Virus record (IMG/VR): IMGVR_UViG_3300007735_000487
Location: 1-22,309 of that record
From: a virus
Reading direction: 5' to 3' (one strand)
Length of the DNA stretch: 22,309 nucleotides
The notes under the pieces were generated by a model. The model saw nothing but the letters and a program-made list of their open reading frames with translations. It was not told where the DNA came from and did not search any database. Below, in pieces: positions 1 through 7,448 of the stretch. The number at the start of each line of letters is the position of its first letter. Position 1 is the first letter of the stretch. Made by a program: the position numbers and the translations under genes.

Positions 1-1053
1 CGACTTTTAGGCCGTGGCACAGTGGAAAAAGCCTTCAATATGCAGAAAGCTATTGATGCTCAGATTCGTTCTCACTTAGATTCATTGGCGCTGACTACCA
101 GCCCCATGATTGCAATGGATGCAACCCGTTTGCCCCGTGGTGCTAAGTTTGAAGTCAAGCCTGGAAAGGCAATTCTGACCAATGGCGCACCTTCAGAGAT
201 TCTCTATCCCTTTAAGTTTGGTGCAACTGATGGCAACAACCTAGCCACTGCCAAAGATTTTGAGCGTATGCTCCTGCAATCTACAGGAACTTTGGATTCT
301 CAAGGCATGGTCAGTGCTGGTGCTAGAGACATGGGCCAAGGTGGTATGTCGATGGCAGTTGCCACCATCATCAAGAAGTACAAGCGTACTCTGGTGAACT
401 TCCAAGAAGACTTCCTAATACCTTTCATCCAGAAGGCGGCTTTCAGGTATATGCAGTTTGACCCAGAGCGTTACCCCTCTGTGGACATGACCTTCATTCC
501 TACTGCCACTCTGGGCATCATTGCCCGTGAGCATGAACAACAGATGTTTATTGGCTTGCTCCAGACCCTTGGCCCTAACACTCCTGTGTTGCCATTGATT
601 CTCAAAGGTGTTTTGGCTAATTCTTCTCTGACCAATCGCTATGAGTTGATGGAGCAGTTGGACAAGATGAGCCAACCTAATCCTGAAGCACAGCAAATGG
701 CTCAGATGCAACAGCAGTTGGCAATGCAAGCGGCACAGGCTCAAATTGCTGTCAATACGACTCAAGCTGAACAAAATCGTGCAGAAGCACAGAAACTGTC
801 TATTGAGGCTCAGTTGATGCCCCAAGAAGTGCAAGCCAAGAACATGGCGGCAATGACGAAGAACCTACCAAACCAAGATGATGCTGGTTCAAAAGAGTTT
901 GATAAGCGGGTTAAGATTGCTGAATTAATGCTGAAAGAAGCTGACATTAAGAATAAGTCCAAGATTGTCGAGTTGCAAATGGCAGACAAGAAGGGCAAAA
1001 TGTCGAGCGTTGAAGATGAGTTTCTCAATCGTCTTTCCAGGGAATTGACCTAA
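1..1053 (+). CDS. Portal protein, C-terminal part (5' end outside window)
   Basis: The frame is open from base 1 (reading RLLGRGTVEKA before the first GTG at 22), so the gene begins upstream. The visible 351 residues look like the C-terminal part of a podovirus head-tail connector (portal) protein, the dodecameric ring through which DNA is packaged and ejected. A mixed alpha/beta region comes first, with segments such as GIIAREHEQQ and the helical stretch VNFQEDFLIPFIQKA. From about residue 225 a long Gln/Ala-rich helical region follows (QQMAQMQQQLAMQAAQAQ), then charged helices, which suits a portal barrel or crown. It ends one base before the ATG of the next gene. The identification rests on family resemblance and on lying upstream of scaffold and capsid genes; no catalytic motif exists to check. 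Confidence 0.75.
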   Translation, partial: RLLGRGTVEKAFNMQKAIDAQIRSHLDSLALTTSPMIAMDATRLPRGAKFEVKPGKAILTNGAPSEILYPFKFGATDGNNLATAKDFERMLLQSTGTLDSQGMVSAGARDMGQGGMSMAVATIIKKYKRTLVNFQEDFLIPFIQKAAFRYMQFDPERYPSVDMTFIPTATLGIIAREHEQQMFIGLLQTLGPNTPVLPLILKGVLANSSLTNRYELMEQLDKMSQPNPEAQQMAQMQQQLAMQAAQAQIAVNTTQAEQNRAEAQKLSIEAQLMPQEVQAKNMAAMTKNLPNQDDAGSKEFDKRVKIAELMLKEADIKNKSKIVELQMADKKGKMSSVEDEFLNRLSRELT

Positions 1054-2427
1054 ATGGACATTGCTGACCTTGAGCGTAAGCTAGGAATTGATGGAATCTC
1101 TGCTGAACAGCAGATGGAGATCATTACTGCTTTGCAACAGTCTGCCGCTGAAAAGATTGCCAAGGCCAAGAGCGAATCTATTGGCAAGGGTGCTGAACTT
1201 GTTATCCAAGGCTTAAAGAAGATCAAGTCAGACATGGAGCAAAAGTTTGCTCAGTTGAATGGCGAGATTCAGAGCAAAGTTGCCTCTGTACAAGATGGAC
1301 AGGATGGCAAGAATGGAAAAGATGGACGAGATGGCAAGCAAGGGCCAGCAGGAGCAACGGGGCCAGCAGGACGAGATGGTGTTCCTGGGCGTGATGGAGT
1401 TGATGGTTCTGACGGCACTGGTGTTGCCTCTGCTCGCATTGATTTTGATGGTAGCCTTGTCATCACTCTTGATGATGGTCGTGAGATTAATGTTGGTGAG
1501 GTTGTTCCTTTTGATGTTGCTGAACGCATCAAAGTTATTACCAATGGTGGCGGTACTTCTCAGTCTGTACTTGATACTCTAACGAGTCTTCAGTCTCAAA
1601 TTACGGCTCTGTCTGGATTTGTGAACTATGAAGGCACTTGGAACGCATCAACCAACACGCCTACCCTTGTTTCTAGCACAGGAACAAAGGGAGACTACTA
1701 TGTTGTCTCTGTAACAGGATCAACCAATCTCAATGGGATTACAACTTGGACTCAAGGCGATTGGGCAATCTTTAATGGAACTGCTTGGGAAAAAGTAGAT
1801 AACACTGACCTTGTAACTTCAGTTGCAGGGCGCACTGGTGCTATTACTCTGACCACTGCTGATATTGGTGGTTTAGGAACAATTGCTACCCAGGCTGCAA
1901 ACAATGTCTCTATCACTGGTGGCTCAATCACAGGTATCACAGATTTAGCAGTTGCTGATGGTGGTACGGGCGCATCTACGGCATCAGGAGCCAGAACCAA
2001 TCTAGGGCTAGTGATTGGGACTGATGTTCTGTCTCCAAGTGGCTCGGCTGCAAGTCTGACTTCTTTTCCCACTCTTAATCAAAATACCACTGGCAATGCT
2101 GCCAATGTAACGGGTACTGTTGCGGTTGCCAATGGTGGTACAGGTGGGACAACCGCCGCTACCGCCAGAACAAACCTTGGTTTGGTAATTGGTACAGATG
2201 TTCTTGCCCCCACGGGATCAGCGGCATCTTTGACCTCATTCCCAACATTTAACCAGAACACCACTGGAACTGCAGCATCTACACCTAAACTCTTGACTAC
2301 AAACTTCACAATTGAAGAAAGTGGTGGAAAGTTGTTGTTCAAGTATGGGGCAACGACAATTGCATCAATGTCTTCAACTGGATTGATTACATCTGCAACT
2401 GACATAGTTGCAAATGGAACACCTTAA
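1054..2427 (+). CDS. Collagen-like tail fibre protein with tandem GGTG repeats
   Basis: This 457-aa protein starts directly after the portal stop (TAAATG). Residues 1-80 are helical and charged and may be the virion attachment part. Residues 82-123 are fourteen uninterrupted Gly-X-Y triplets, which predict a trimeric collagen-like shaft. Residues 190-250 hold a Trp-rich module (YEGTWNAS, KGDYYVVSV, TQGDWAIFNGTAWEKVDN) seen in many phage fibres, followed by SVAGRTGAITLT. From about residue 300 there are two 58-residue tandem copies built around GGTG...ARTNLGLVIGTDVL, a common fibre shaft repeat. The C-terminus ends DIVANGTP. It is probably a trimeric receptor-binding or side fibre. A fibre between portal and scaffold is unusual. 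The fibre call is strong; the receptor cannot be told. Confidence 0.82.
   Translation: MDIADLERKLGIDGISAEQQMEIITALQQSAAEKIAKAKSESIGKGAELVIQGLKKIKSDMEQKFAQLNGEIQSKVASVQDGQDGKNGKDGRDGKQGPAGATGPAGRDGVPGRDGVDGSDGTGVASARIDFDGSLVITLDDGREINVGEVVPFDVAERIKVITNGGGTSQSVLDTLTSLQSQITALSGFVNYEGTWNASTNTPTLVSSTGTKGDYYVVSVTGSTNLNGITTWTQGDWAIFNGTAWEKVDNTDLVTSVAGRTGAITLTTADIGGLGTIATQAANNVSITGGSITGITDLAVADGGTGASTASGARTNLGLVIGTDVLSPSGSAASLTSFPTLNQNTTGNAANVTGTVAVANGGTGGTTAATARTNLGLVIGTDVLAPTGSAASLTSFPTFNQNTTGTAASTPKLLTTNFTIEESGGKLLFKYGATTIASMSSTGLITSATDIVANGTP
1297..1422 (+). repeat. Collagen-like Gly-X-Y triplets
   Basis: These bases encode fourteen consecutive Gly-X-Y triplets (GQD GKN GKD GRD and so on, ending GSD GTG) inside the fibre gene. 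Many X-Y positions carry Lys/Asp or Arg/Asp, which in bacterial and phage collagens stabilise the triple helix without hydroxyproline. Confidence 0.9.
1951..2280 (+). repeat. Two 58-codon tandem repeats in the fibre gene
   Basis: Unit 1 begins at 1951 (VADGGTGAS) and unit 2 at 2125 (VANGGTGGT), an offset of 174 bases. They share ARTNLGLVIGTDVL, then SGSAASLTSFPT/TGSAASLTSFPT and NQNTTG. The bases have drifted more than the protein, so the duplication is not fresh. Such repeats can change fibre length by recombination. Confidence 0.85.
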
Positions 2428-2440
2428 AGGAAAGTAAATC

Positions 2441-3664
2441 ATGGCAACACAAGTCTCCCTTAACTCTGGTGCATTAGCAAGTGCAGGTGCATTGGCTATT
2501 CAAACAAATGGAACTACTGAAGCAGTAAGCATCAGCACTGGTCAAGTTGCAACTCTTGCAAAAGATGCTGTAATTCAAGGAGTAACAGTAGGCCGTGGCG
2601 CAGGTGCTATAGCCACCAACACTGCGGTGGGGTATGCGGCTTTGGCGGCTAATACAAGTGGCGCTTTTAATGCGGCGCTATCGTATAACGCTTTGACCAG
2701 TAACACAACGGGGCAAAGTAATTCAGCAGGTGGGTTAAATTCTTTAGTAAACAACACTACGGGTTCACAAAATACGGCATTTGGTTCGTCTGCTTTTTCA
2801 AGCAACACCACAGCATCTAACAACACTGCTGTGGGGTATCAGGCGGGGTATACAAATAGCACGGGGACAAACAATGTATTTTTAGGCGGTGTCGCGGGAT
2901 ATACCTCAAATGGCTCATCAAATCTTCATGTTGGATACGGCGCTGGTTATTTATCAACAGGAAGCAACAATACATTTGTAGGAGCGTTTGGCACTGGAAG
3001 CACGGCTTGCGGTGGATCAATGACCACAGGCTCAAAGAACACCATTCTTGGTAGTTACTCAGGCAACCAAGGCGGCTTAGACATTCGCACAGCAAGCAAC
3101 TACATCGTGCTGTCTGATGGGGATGGGAATCCACGGGGTATCTTTGATGGTAGCGGTAACTTGCTGGTGGGGGCTACTTCAACGCTTGGCTCAACGGCTG
3201 GTATTCTTGTTGCCAATAGCGGTGCAAATGTGCAAGCTCTTACAACAAATAGCACCTCAAGTAGCGCATATTATATTGGTAGGTTTTATTCGGGTGGCAC
3301 AGAAAAAGGTTATATATATTTTGATGGAACAAATATTTCTTACACAAGTCTTTCAGACTATCGGCTAAAAGATGATGTGCAACCAATGCAAAACGCATTG
3401 GATAAAGTTGCTCAACTTAACCCTGTAACTTACAACTGGAAAGCAAATGGAAAAGCGGGGCAAGGTTTTATTGCTCACGAATTGCAAGCTGTTATTCCTG
3501 ATTGCGTAACAGGCGAAAAAGACGCAGTGGATGCTGATGGCAACCCGCAATACCAAGGCATCGATACATCATTCTTGGTCGCCACACTGACCGCTGCCAT
3601 TCAAGAACAACAAGCCCTCATCACAACCCTCACCGCCCGTATCACTGCACTGGAGTCAGCATGA
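2441..3664 (+). CDS. Tail fibre with YadA-like head repeats and C-terminal S74 intramolecular chaperone
   Basis: The 407-aa protein starts with ATG after AAAGGAAAG. Residues about 57-205 carry YadA/trimeric-adhesin-like repeats (NTAVGYAAL, NTAFGSSAF, NTAVGYQAG, NTILGSYSG), predicting a trimeric beta structure. Residues 303-407 match the S74 (endosialidase C-terminal) chaperone: SLSDYRLKDDV with the Ser305-Asp306 pair and the SDxRxK signature, LNPVTYNWK, GFIAHELQ, then a C-terminal coiled coil (ALITTLTARITAL). In this family the domain folds the trimer and then cuts itself off before the Ser, so about 103 residues should be released. Its stop overlaps the next start (ATGA). It is very likely the second fibre or spike; host receptor unknown. 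Confidence 0.9.
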   Translation: MATQVSLNSGALASAGALAIQTNGTTEAVSISTGQVATLAKDAVIQGVTVGRGAGAIATNTAVGYAALAANTSGAFNAALSYNALTSNTTGQSNSAGGLNSLVNNTTGSQNTAFGSSAFSSNTTASNNTAVGYQAGYTNSTGTNNVFLGGVAGYTSNGSSNLHVGYGAGYLSTGSNNTFVGAFGTGSTACGGSMTTGSKNTILGSYSGNQGGLDIRTASNYIVLSDGDGNPRGIFDGSGNLLVGATSTLGSTAGILVANSGANVQALTTNSTSSSAYYIGRFYSGGTEKGYIYFDGTNISYTSLSDYRLKDDVQPMQNALDKVAQLNPVTYNWKANGKAGQGFIAHELQAVIPDCVTGEKDAVDADGNPQYQGIDTSFLVATLTAAIQEQQALITTLTARITALESA

Positions 3665-3873
3665 ACGAACTCACACTTGAACAACAAATTGCTCAGCACT
3701 ACAGTGCCGCAATGGACTCAGTTAACCTCATCAATGCTGGCAAGCCCAAACTGATGGAAGATGCTGAGTGGGCAGATTGCTTGTCCCACAACAAAGAGCA
3801 TTTGAAGATCATGCTAGCAAAAGACTTTTGGACAACTGAAGATTTGGCTCCCCTACAGGCGGCATCTGCATGA
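3661..3873 (+). CDS. Small acidic protein of unknown function
   Basis: A 70-aa protein whose ATG overlaps the fibre stop by four bases (ATGA), so it is probably translated by coupling. It appears all-helical (LEQQIAQHYSAAMDSVNLI, EDAEWADCLSHNKEHLKIML) with no membrane segment or known motif. Similar small proteins occur next to fibre genes in environmental phages. A fibre-assembly role is a guess from position only. Confidence 0.7.
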   Translation: MNELTLEQQIAQHYSAAMDSVNLINAGKPKLMEDAEWADCLSHNKEHLKIMLAKDFWTTEDLAPLQAASA

Positions 3874-4109
3874 CCCCAGAACTACAGAAATATTATGAAG
3901 ATCGCTTCTCTATGATGGGAAGTGATGGGTGGAAAGACTTGGTGGAGGATATTGACACCATGATTGCATCCTTGAATAATATATCTGTGATTTCTGATGA
4001 ACAAAGCCTACAATTCAAAAAAGGTGAACTTTCTATACTAACTTGGCTGAAAACCTTGCGACAGGTCAGCGAGAGAGCATACGAGGAACTTAATGAAAAG
4101 AATGTTTGA
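3870..4109 (+). CDS. Small helical protein of unknown function
   Basis: A 79-aa protein, again joined to its predecessor by ATGA. It reads as two or three charged helices (LQKYYEDRFSMMGSDGWKDLVEDIDTMIASL, SLQFKKGELSILTWLKTLRQVSERAYEEL). It has no cysteines, signal or membrane segment. I recall a similar short protein in other podovirus-like genomes near the scaffold gene, but no function is known to me. Its end overlaps the next gene by 17 bases. Confidence 0.7.
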   Translation: MTPELQKYYEDRFSMMGSDGWKDLVEDIDTMIASLNNISVISDEQSLQFKKGELSILTWLKTLRQVSERAYEELNEKNV

Positions 4110-4320
4110 ATTTGCCTGTGCAAACGGGCATAAAACCGAAAGACTCTGTGTTTATGAGATGCAGAGTTTTAGGTGTGAATGCGGTGAAACAGCCAACCGC
4201 ATTCTTAGTGCACCAGCCTTTAGGTTGGAGGGGTGGTCTGGTTCTTTTCCATCAGCGCATGGGAAGTTCGAAAAAAGCCACCTTGACAAGCTAAAATCTG
4301 AACGCAAAGCCAACTCTTAA
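4093..4320 (+). CDS. FmdB-like zinc-ribbon small protein
   Basis: The 75-aa protein starts inside the end of the previous gene; GAGGA five to six bases before ATG 4093 favours this start over ATG 4102. It opens MFEFACANGHKTE and continues RCECGETANRIL, giving C9, H13, C19, C28 and C30. This resembles FmdB-family (putative regulatory protein) zinc ribbons, in which two Cys pairs hold a metal. The first knuckle is degenerate (C-x3-H rather than CxxC). Such proteins are common among structural genes of freshwater phages, but their role is not established. Metal binding is inferred. Confidence 0.75.
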   Translation: MKRMFEFACANGHKTERLCVYEMQSFRCECGETANRILSAPAFRLEGWSGSFPSAHGKFEKSHLDKLKSERKANS

Positions 4321-4374
4321 ACAGAAATGTCGAGTTGATTCTCCTACAACCGAAACGGCAGGAAAAGGGAAAAT

Positions 4375-5133
4375 ATGTTGATTGACCAAGAACCTGAGAT
4401 GAAGAGTGAGTTAGAAGCTGAAGAATCCAAGCTATCTAACACTATTGCGCCAGCAAGCCCTGGACTCCCTGATAAATACAGGGACAAAAGTCTGGAAGAT
4501 ATTGTTCGGATGCACCAAGAAGCTGAAAAGCTAATTGGCAAGCAAGCGCAAGAAGTGGGAGAGGTAAGGAAGCTGGCAGACGAACTCATTAAGCAGAACC
4601 TTAGTTCTAAACAGCAACCTATTAAAGAGGAAGAGCCAGAAGTAGATTTTTTTGAAAATCCACAGAAGGCAGTTCAAAAGACTATTGATAACCATCCTGA
4701 TGTTCTCGCCGCCCGTCAAGCAGGTATTGAGTTCAAAAGGATGCAGATTCAGCAAAAGCTAACGCAAGAGCACCCTGACTACACTCAGATTGCTCAAGAT
4801 CAGGACTTTGTGAATTGGGTGAAATCCTCGCCTATTCGCCTTGGTCTGTATGCAAAAGCTGATGGTGAGTTTGATTACGATAGTGCCAATGAGTTGCTGT
4901 CTACCTACAAGCAGTTGCGTGGCGTAAAACATAAGCAGACTGAACAAGCGGGTGAAACCGCCAGGAAGCAAAATATGAAGGCCGCACAAGTGGATGTTGG
5001 TGGAACTGGTGAGAGTTCAAAGAGGGTTTACAGACGGGCTGACCTTATTCGGCTGAAGATGACAGAACCTGACCGCTACGATGCGCTTTCTGAAGAAATT
5101 ATGAAAGCCTACGCAGAGGGACGGGTTAAGTAA
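4375..5133 (+). CDS. Capsid assembly scaffolding protein (putative)
   Basis: A 252-aa hydrophilic, Glu/Lys/Gln-rich, mostly helical protein directly upstream of the major capsid gene, the usual place for a scaffold. The N-terminus is acidic (DQEPEMKSELEAEESKL), then LPDKYRDKSLEDIVRMHQEAEKLI and a coiled-coil stretch (VGEVRKLADELI). The middle has a domain around HPDYTQIAQDQDFVNWV, and the C-terminus is basic (VYRRADLIRLK) then helical, as expected of a part that binds coat protein. Scaffolds diverge quickly, so the call rests on composition, length and position. The ribosome site is AGGAAAAGGG before ATG 4375. The 54-base gap upstream shows no clear promoter. Confidence 0.78.
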   Translation: MLIDQEPEMKSELEAEESKLSNTIAPASPGLPDKYRDKSLEDIVRMHQEAEKLIGKQAQEVGEVRKLADELIKQNLSSKQQPIKEEEPEVDFFENPQKAVQKTIDNHPDVLAARQAGIEFKRMQIQQKLTQEHPDYTQIAQDQDFVNWVKSSPIRLGLYAKADGEFDYDSANELLSTYKQLRGVKHKQTEQAGETARKQNMKAAQVDVGGTGESSKRVYRRADLIRLKMTEPDRYDALSEEIMKAYAEGRVK

Positions 5134-5162
5134 TTTAACTTTCGTTTCTAAGGAGAAACAAC

Positions 5163-6116
5163 ATGGCAACCTCATTTTCCCCCAGTAACTCAGTTACTGT
5201 AACCACAGGCGCAACATTCATCCCCGAAATTTGGAGTGATGAGATTATTGCTGCTTACAAGAAAAACTTGGTTCTTGCTAACCTCGTTATGAAGATGAAC
5301 TTTAAAGGTAAGAAGGGTGATGTAGTTCACATCCCTGCACCTACCCGTGGTTCAGCTTCTGCCAAGGCCGCAGAAACAGCAGTCACTTTGATTGCCGCTA
5401 CTGAGTCTGAAGTGCAAGTGTCTATAAACAAACATTACGAGTATTCTCGTTTGATTGAAGATATTGTCGAGGCCCAAGCCCTGAACAGCTTGCGTAACTT
5501 CTACACCTCTGACGCTGGCTACTCTTTGGCTAAACAAGTTGATACCGACTTGGTTCAGTTGGGTCGCTCTACCAATGGTGGTGCTGGTACAAACGCCTAT
5601 GCAACTGGTGCGTTCATTGGTGGTGATGGTACTTCTGCTTATGTTGCCGCAAGCAACAATGAGTCAGCACTGACCGATGCCGCCATTCGCCGCACTATTC
5701 AGCGTTTGGATGACACCGATACCCCTATGGATCAGCGTTTCTTCTTGATTCCTCCATCAAGTCGCAACACCCTGATGGGTTTGGCTCGTTACACTGAACA
5801 AGCCTTTGTGGGTGGTACTAACAGCACCATTCGCACTGGCGAGATCGGTAACCTGTATGGCATTCCTGTGTTTGTCTCAAGCAATTGCGACACTGCATCA
5901 GGTTCTGCTGGCGCGCGGGTTTGCTTGATGGGTCACAGAGACGCAGTGGTTCTGGTTGAGCAAATTGCTGTTCGTTCACAAGTTCAGTACAAACAGGAGT
6001 ATTTGGCTACCCTGTTTACTTCTGATACCTTGTATGGCGTTCAGATTCTTCGTGCCGCCGCAAGCACTGGTGCAGCCAAATCTGCATCTATGTTTGCACT
6101 TTTGGTTCCCGCCTAA
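5163..6116 (+). CDS. Major capsid protein (HK97 fold)
   Basis: A 317-aa protein with a near-perfect ribosome site (AAGGAG, eight bases before ATG). It follows the scaffold and precedes a strong terminator, as expected for the most highly expressed virion gene. Recognisable capsid features: N-terminal FIPEIWSDEIIAAYKKNLVLANLV, the KGKKGDVVHIPAP segment, VSINKHYEYSRLIEDI (E-loop/spine region), a Gly-rich loop around residues 135-160, RFFLIPPSSRNTLM, GEIGNLYGIPVFVSSNC and DAVVLVEQ near the end. The IGNLYG-IPVFVS pattern is typical of this coat family in podovirus-like environmental phages. Subunits would form the icosahedral shell around the scaffold. Confidence 0.92.
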   Translation: MATSFSPSNSVTVTTGATFIPEIWSDEIIAAYKKNLVLANLVMKMNFKGKKGDVVHIPAPTRGSASAKAAETAVTLIAATESEVQVSINKHYEYSRLIEDIVEAQALNSLRNFYTSDAGYSLAKQVDTDLVQLGRSTNGGAGTNAYATGAFIGGDGTSAYVAASNNESALTDAAIRRTIQRLDDTDTPMDQRFFLIPPSSRNTLMGLARYTEQAFVGGTNSTIRTGEIGNLYGIPVFVSSNCDTASGSAGARVCLMGHRDAVVLVEQIAVRSQVQYKQEYLATLFTSDTLYGVQILRAAASTGAAKSASMFALLVPA

Positions 6117-6126
6117 TTGCAGTTGC

Positions 6127-6154
6127 CTCCCCCCTAGTGGGGGGGGTCTTTTTT
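6127..6154 (+). terminator. Intrinsic terminator after the major capsid gene
   Basis: Bases CTCCCCCC (6127-6134) pair with GGGGGGGG (6139-6146) around the loop TAGT, followed by TCTTTTTT (6147-6154). This is an eight-pair GC stem with one G-U wobble and a good U-tract, ten bases after the capsid stop. Confidence 0.9.
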
Positions 6155-6176
6155 AACCTAATTAGGAGAAATCAAA

Positions 6177-6500
6177 ATGGCAGCAGCAACAGCAGTTGTT
6201 TCCCGCAGAGGAAATGACAGTTTCCGTGGTTTGTTTTCAGATACCTTTTCTGTAATAGCAACTTTGGATGCTTCATCTCTTGCAGATGGTGTAGGAGAGA
6301 CAAACACAATAGCAGTCCCAGGCGTTAAGTTGGGCGATATTGTGATGAACATTAGTATGGGTGTAGATGTTTCTGGCATCTCCATCACTTCTTATGTTTC
6401 AGCGGCTGATGTGGTGTCTATTCGTTTCCAAAACGAGTCAGGCGGCACATTAAATTTGGCATCCACCACAGTTCGCTGTGTGGTTGTTCGTTTGGTATAA
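6177..6500 (+). CDS. Probable small virion protein (decoration-like)
   Basis: A 107-aa protein with ribosome site AGGAG before ATG 6177. It looks all-beta: FSVIATLDASSLADG, NTIAVPGVKLGDIVMNISMGVDVSG, YVSAADVVSIRFQNESGG, ending in TTVRCVVVRLV. It sits alone between two terminators directly after the major capsid gene, the usual place of a head decoration or head-fibre protein. It shares its general style (GDIV/GDIL, beta strands, hydrophobic C-terminal strand) with the 112-aa protein at 8128-8466. Virion location is inferred; no family assigned. Confidence 0.75.
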   Translation: MAAATAVVSRRGNDSFRGLFSDTFSVIATLDASSLADGVGETNTIAVPGVKLGDIVMNISMGVDVSGISITSYVSAADVVSIRFQNESGGTLNLASTTVRCVVVRLV

Positions 6501-6505
6501 AGATT

Positions 6506-6530
6506 GGGGGGTTCGCCCCCCTTTCTTATT
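6506..6530 (+). terminator. Intrinsic terminator, GGGGGG-TTCG-CCCCCC
   Basis: A perfect six-pair GC stem (6506-6511 with 6516-6521) capped by TTCG, followed by TTTCTTATTT. It lies five bases after the 107-aa gene. Together with the hairpin at 6127 it brackets that gene. Confidence 0.85.
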
Positions 6531-6541
6531 TAGGGGTTTCA

Positions 6542-6748
6542 ATGGCTACTTTTCGTTGTCTTCAGTCTGGTAACACAGTAAGTTTTACCCTGCAACATGA
6601 TATTGACTCAATGAAGGGTCATCAGGGTTATGTGCGTATTGATGAGCAAGAAGTGCCTGATATTCCTGATGAAGTAAGGAGAGATACTCCTTTTATGCCG
6701 CCAGTTGTACGGCGCATGGGTCGCCCAAGGAAAGTTGCAAATGTCTGA
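6542..6748 (+). CDS. Small protein with C-terminal AT-hook-like tail
   Basis: A 68-aa protein with TAGGGG before ATG 6542. The N-terminal half looks like a small beta domain (FRCLQSGNTVSFTLQHDIDSM, HQGYVRID). The C-terminus ends VVRRMGRPRKVANV; GRPRK is an AT-hook core that binds the minor groove of AT-rich DNA. I have seen related short proteins in other freshwater phage late regions, without known function. DNA binding is inferred from the hook alone. Confidence 0.72.
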   Translation: MATFRCLQSGNTVSFTLQHDIDSMKGHQGYVRIDEQEVPDIPDEVRRDTPFMPPVVRRMGRPRKVANV

Positions 6749-6947
6749 AGAATTTGGGGCTAGAGATTTTGGAAAGCTGGAGGCTCAAGTTGAGGCTCTC
6801 CAGACAGAAGTTCACTCTTTAAGTCAAGATGTGAAGGCTTTGCTTGAGTTAGCAAACAAAGGCAAAGGTGGTTTTTGGATGGGTATGACCATCGCTTCAT
6901 TCATGGGCGGTGTTATTACCTTTGTTGCTGATCGTGTCTGGAAATAA
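6741..6947 (+). CDS. Coiled-coil plus one-TM small membrane protein (XhlA/holin-like)
   Basis: The frame is open from 6705, but ATG 6741 (MSEEFGARDF) is preferred: AAGGAAAG precedes it and the overlap with the previous gene is then only eight bases. The 68-aa product has a coiled coil (GKLEAQVEALQTEVHSLSQDVKALLELA), a KGKGG hinge and one C-terminal membrane helix (GFWMGMTIASFMGGVITFVADRV). This layout matches hemolysin XhlA-like or small accessory holin-type phage proteins. It lies far from the lysis genes, so a virion or membrane-docking role is equally possible. Confidence 0.7.
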   Translation: MSEEFGARDFGKLEAQVEALQTEVHSLSQDVKALLELANKGKGGFWMGMTIASFMGGVITFVADRVWK

Positions 6948-6958
6948 AGGAGAACGCT

Positions 6959-7129
6959 ATGTATGGAATGAAAATGGGTGGTAAGGCTAAAGAGACTAAA
7001 AGTGCTTCCAAGAAAAAGGGTGTTCCTGTGACCATCATGGTTGCAGTTGGCAAGCCAAAGATGCCAATGCCTGTGCGTGGTAGCAGAACTGCTACAAACA
7101 TGATGAAAAAATCAAGTCGTGGCAAATGA
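6959..7129 (+). CDS. Lysine-rich microprotein 1 (56 aa)
   Basis: The ATG at 6959 follows AAAGGAGAACGCT, a strong ribosome site. The 56-aa product has 12 Lys and 3 Arg against a single Glu, plus many Met (MYGMKMGGKAKETK, VPVTIMVAVGKPKMPMPVRG, NMMKKSSRGK). It opens a run of six basic small proteins and its stop overlaps the next ATG (ATGA). A short hydrophobic strand (VPVTIMVAVG) is flanked by basic tails. No family recognised; nucleic-acid contact is an inference from charge. Confidence 0.7.
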   Translation: MYGMKMGGKAKETKSASKKKGVPVTIMVAVGKPKMPMPVRGSRTATNMMKKSSRGK

Positions 7130-7272
7130 AAAAGACCAAGGCTCAAGCCAAGATCAGCAAGGTTATGAAGGAGTTTGGTGCGGGTAAGTTGACCTCCAAT
7201 AAAAAGGTTGTCAAAGACCCAAAACAAGCAATGGCAATTGCCTTGTCTGAAGCCAAAAAGGTCAAGAAATGA
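7126..7272 (+). CDS. Lysine-rich microprotein 2 (48 aa, DUF6496-like)
   Basis: Starts at ATG 7126 by ATGA overlap. The 48 residues (15 Lys) read KISKVMKEFGAGKLTSN then VVKDPKQAMAIALSEAKK. The pattern KVMxEFxxGKL...V.D.KQAiAIALSEA matches what I know as DUF6496, a small family of unknown function in bacteria and phages. Probably two helices with a basic face. It overlaps the next gene by four bases. Confidence 0.75.
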   Translation: MKKTKAQAKISKVMKEFGAGKLTSNKKVVKDPKQAMAIALSEAKKVKK

Positions 7273-7448
7273 AGACCAAATCTAAGGTCAACCAAGCTGG
7301 TGTATATACAAAACCCACCATGCGAAAAGCCTTGTTTGAGCGCATCAAGGCGGGAACTGCTGGGGGCGACCCTGGTGAGTGGTCGGCAAGAAAGGCTCAA
7401 CTGCTTGCCAAGGAATACAAAGCCAAAGGTGGAGGGTACAAGACATGA
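7269..7448 (+). CDS. Lysine-rich microprotein 3 (59 aa), conserved phage type
   Basis: Starts at ATG 7269 by ATGA overlap. Its core runs NQAGVYTKPTMRKALFERIK, then GEWSARKAQLLAKEYKAKGGGY. I recognise this pattern (YTKP.MRk.LFe.IKaG..GG.pG.WSARKAQlLa..YK..GGGY) from many environmental phage genomes, where it usually sits beside other tiny basic proteins. No function is known to me. Net charge is about +10. Two helices joined by a Gly-rich turn are likely. Confidence 0.75.
   Translation: MKTKSKVNQAGVYTKPTMRKALFERIKAGTAGGDPGEWSARKAQLLAKEYKAKGGGYKT

Noticed and set aside
415-834. Minus-strand ORF of 139 codons opposite the portal gene
   Set aside because: Leu/His/Cys-rich shadow of the Gln-rich portal tail.
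5125-5139. GTTAA-GTAAT-TTAAC inverted repeat before the capsid gene
   Set aside because: Arms of only five AT-rich bases overlapping the scaffold stop; too weak to call an operator or promoter.
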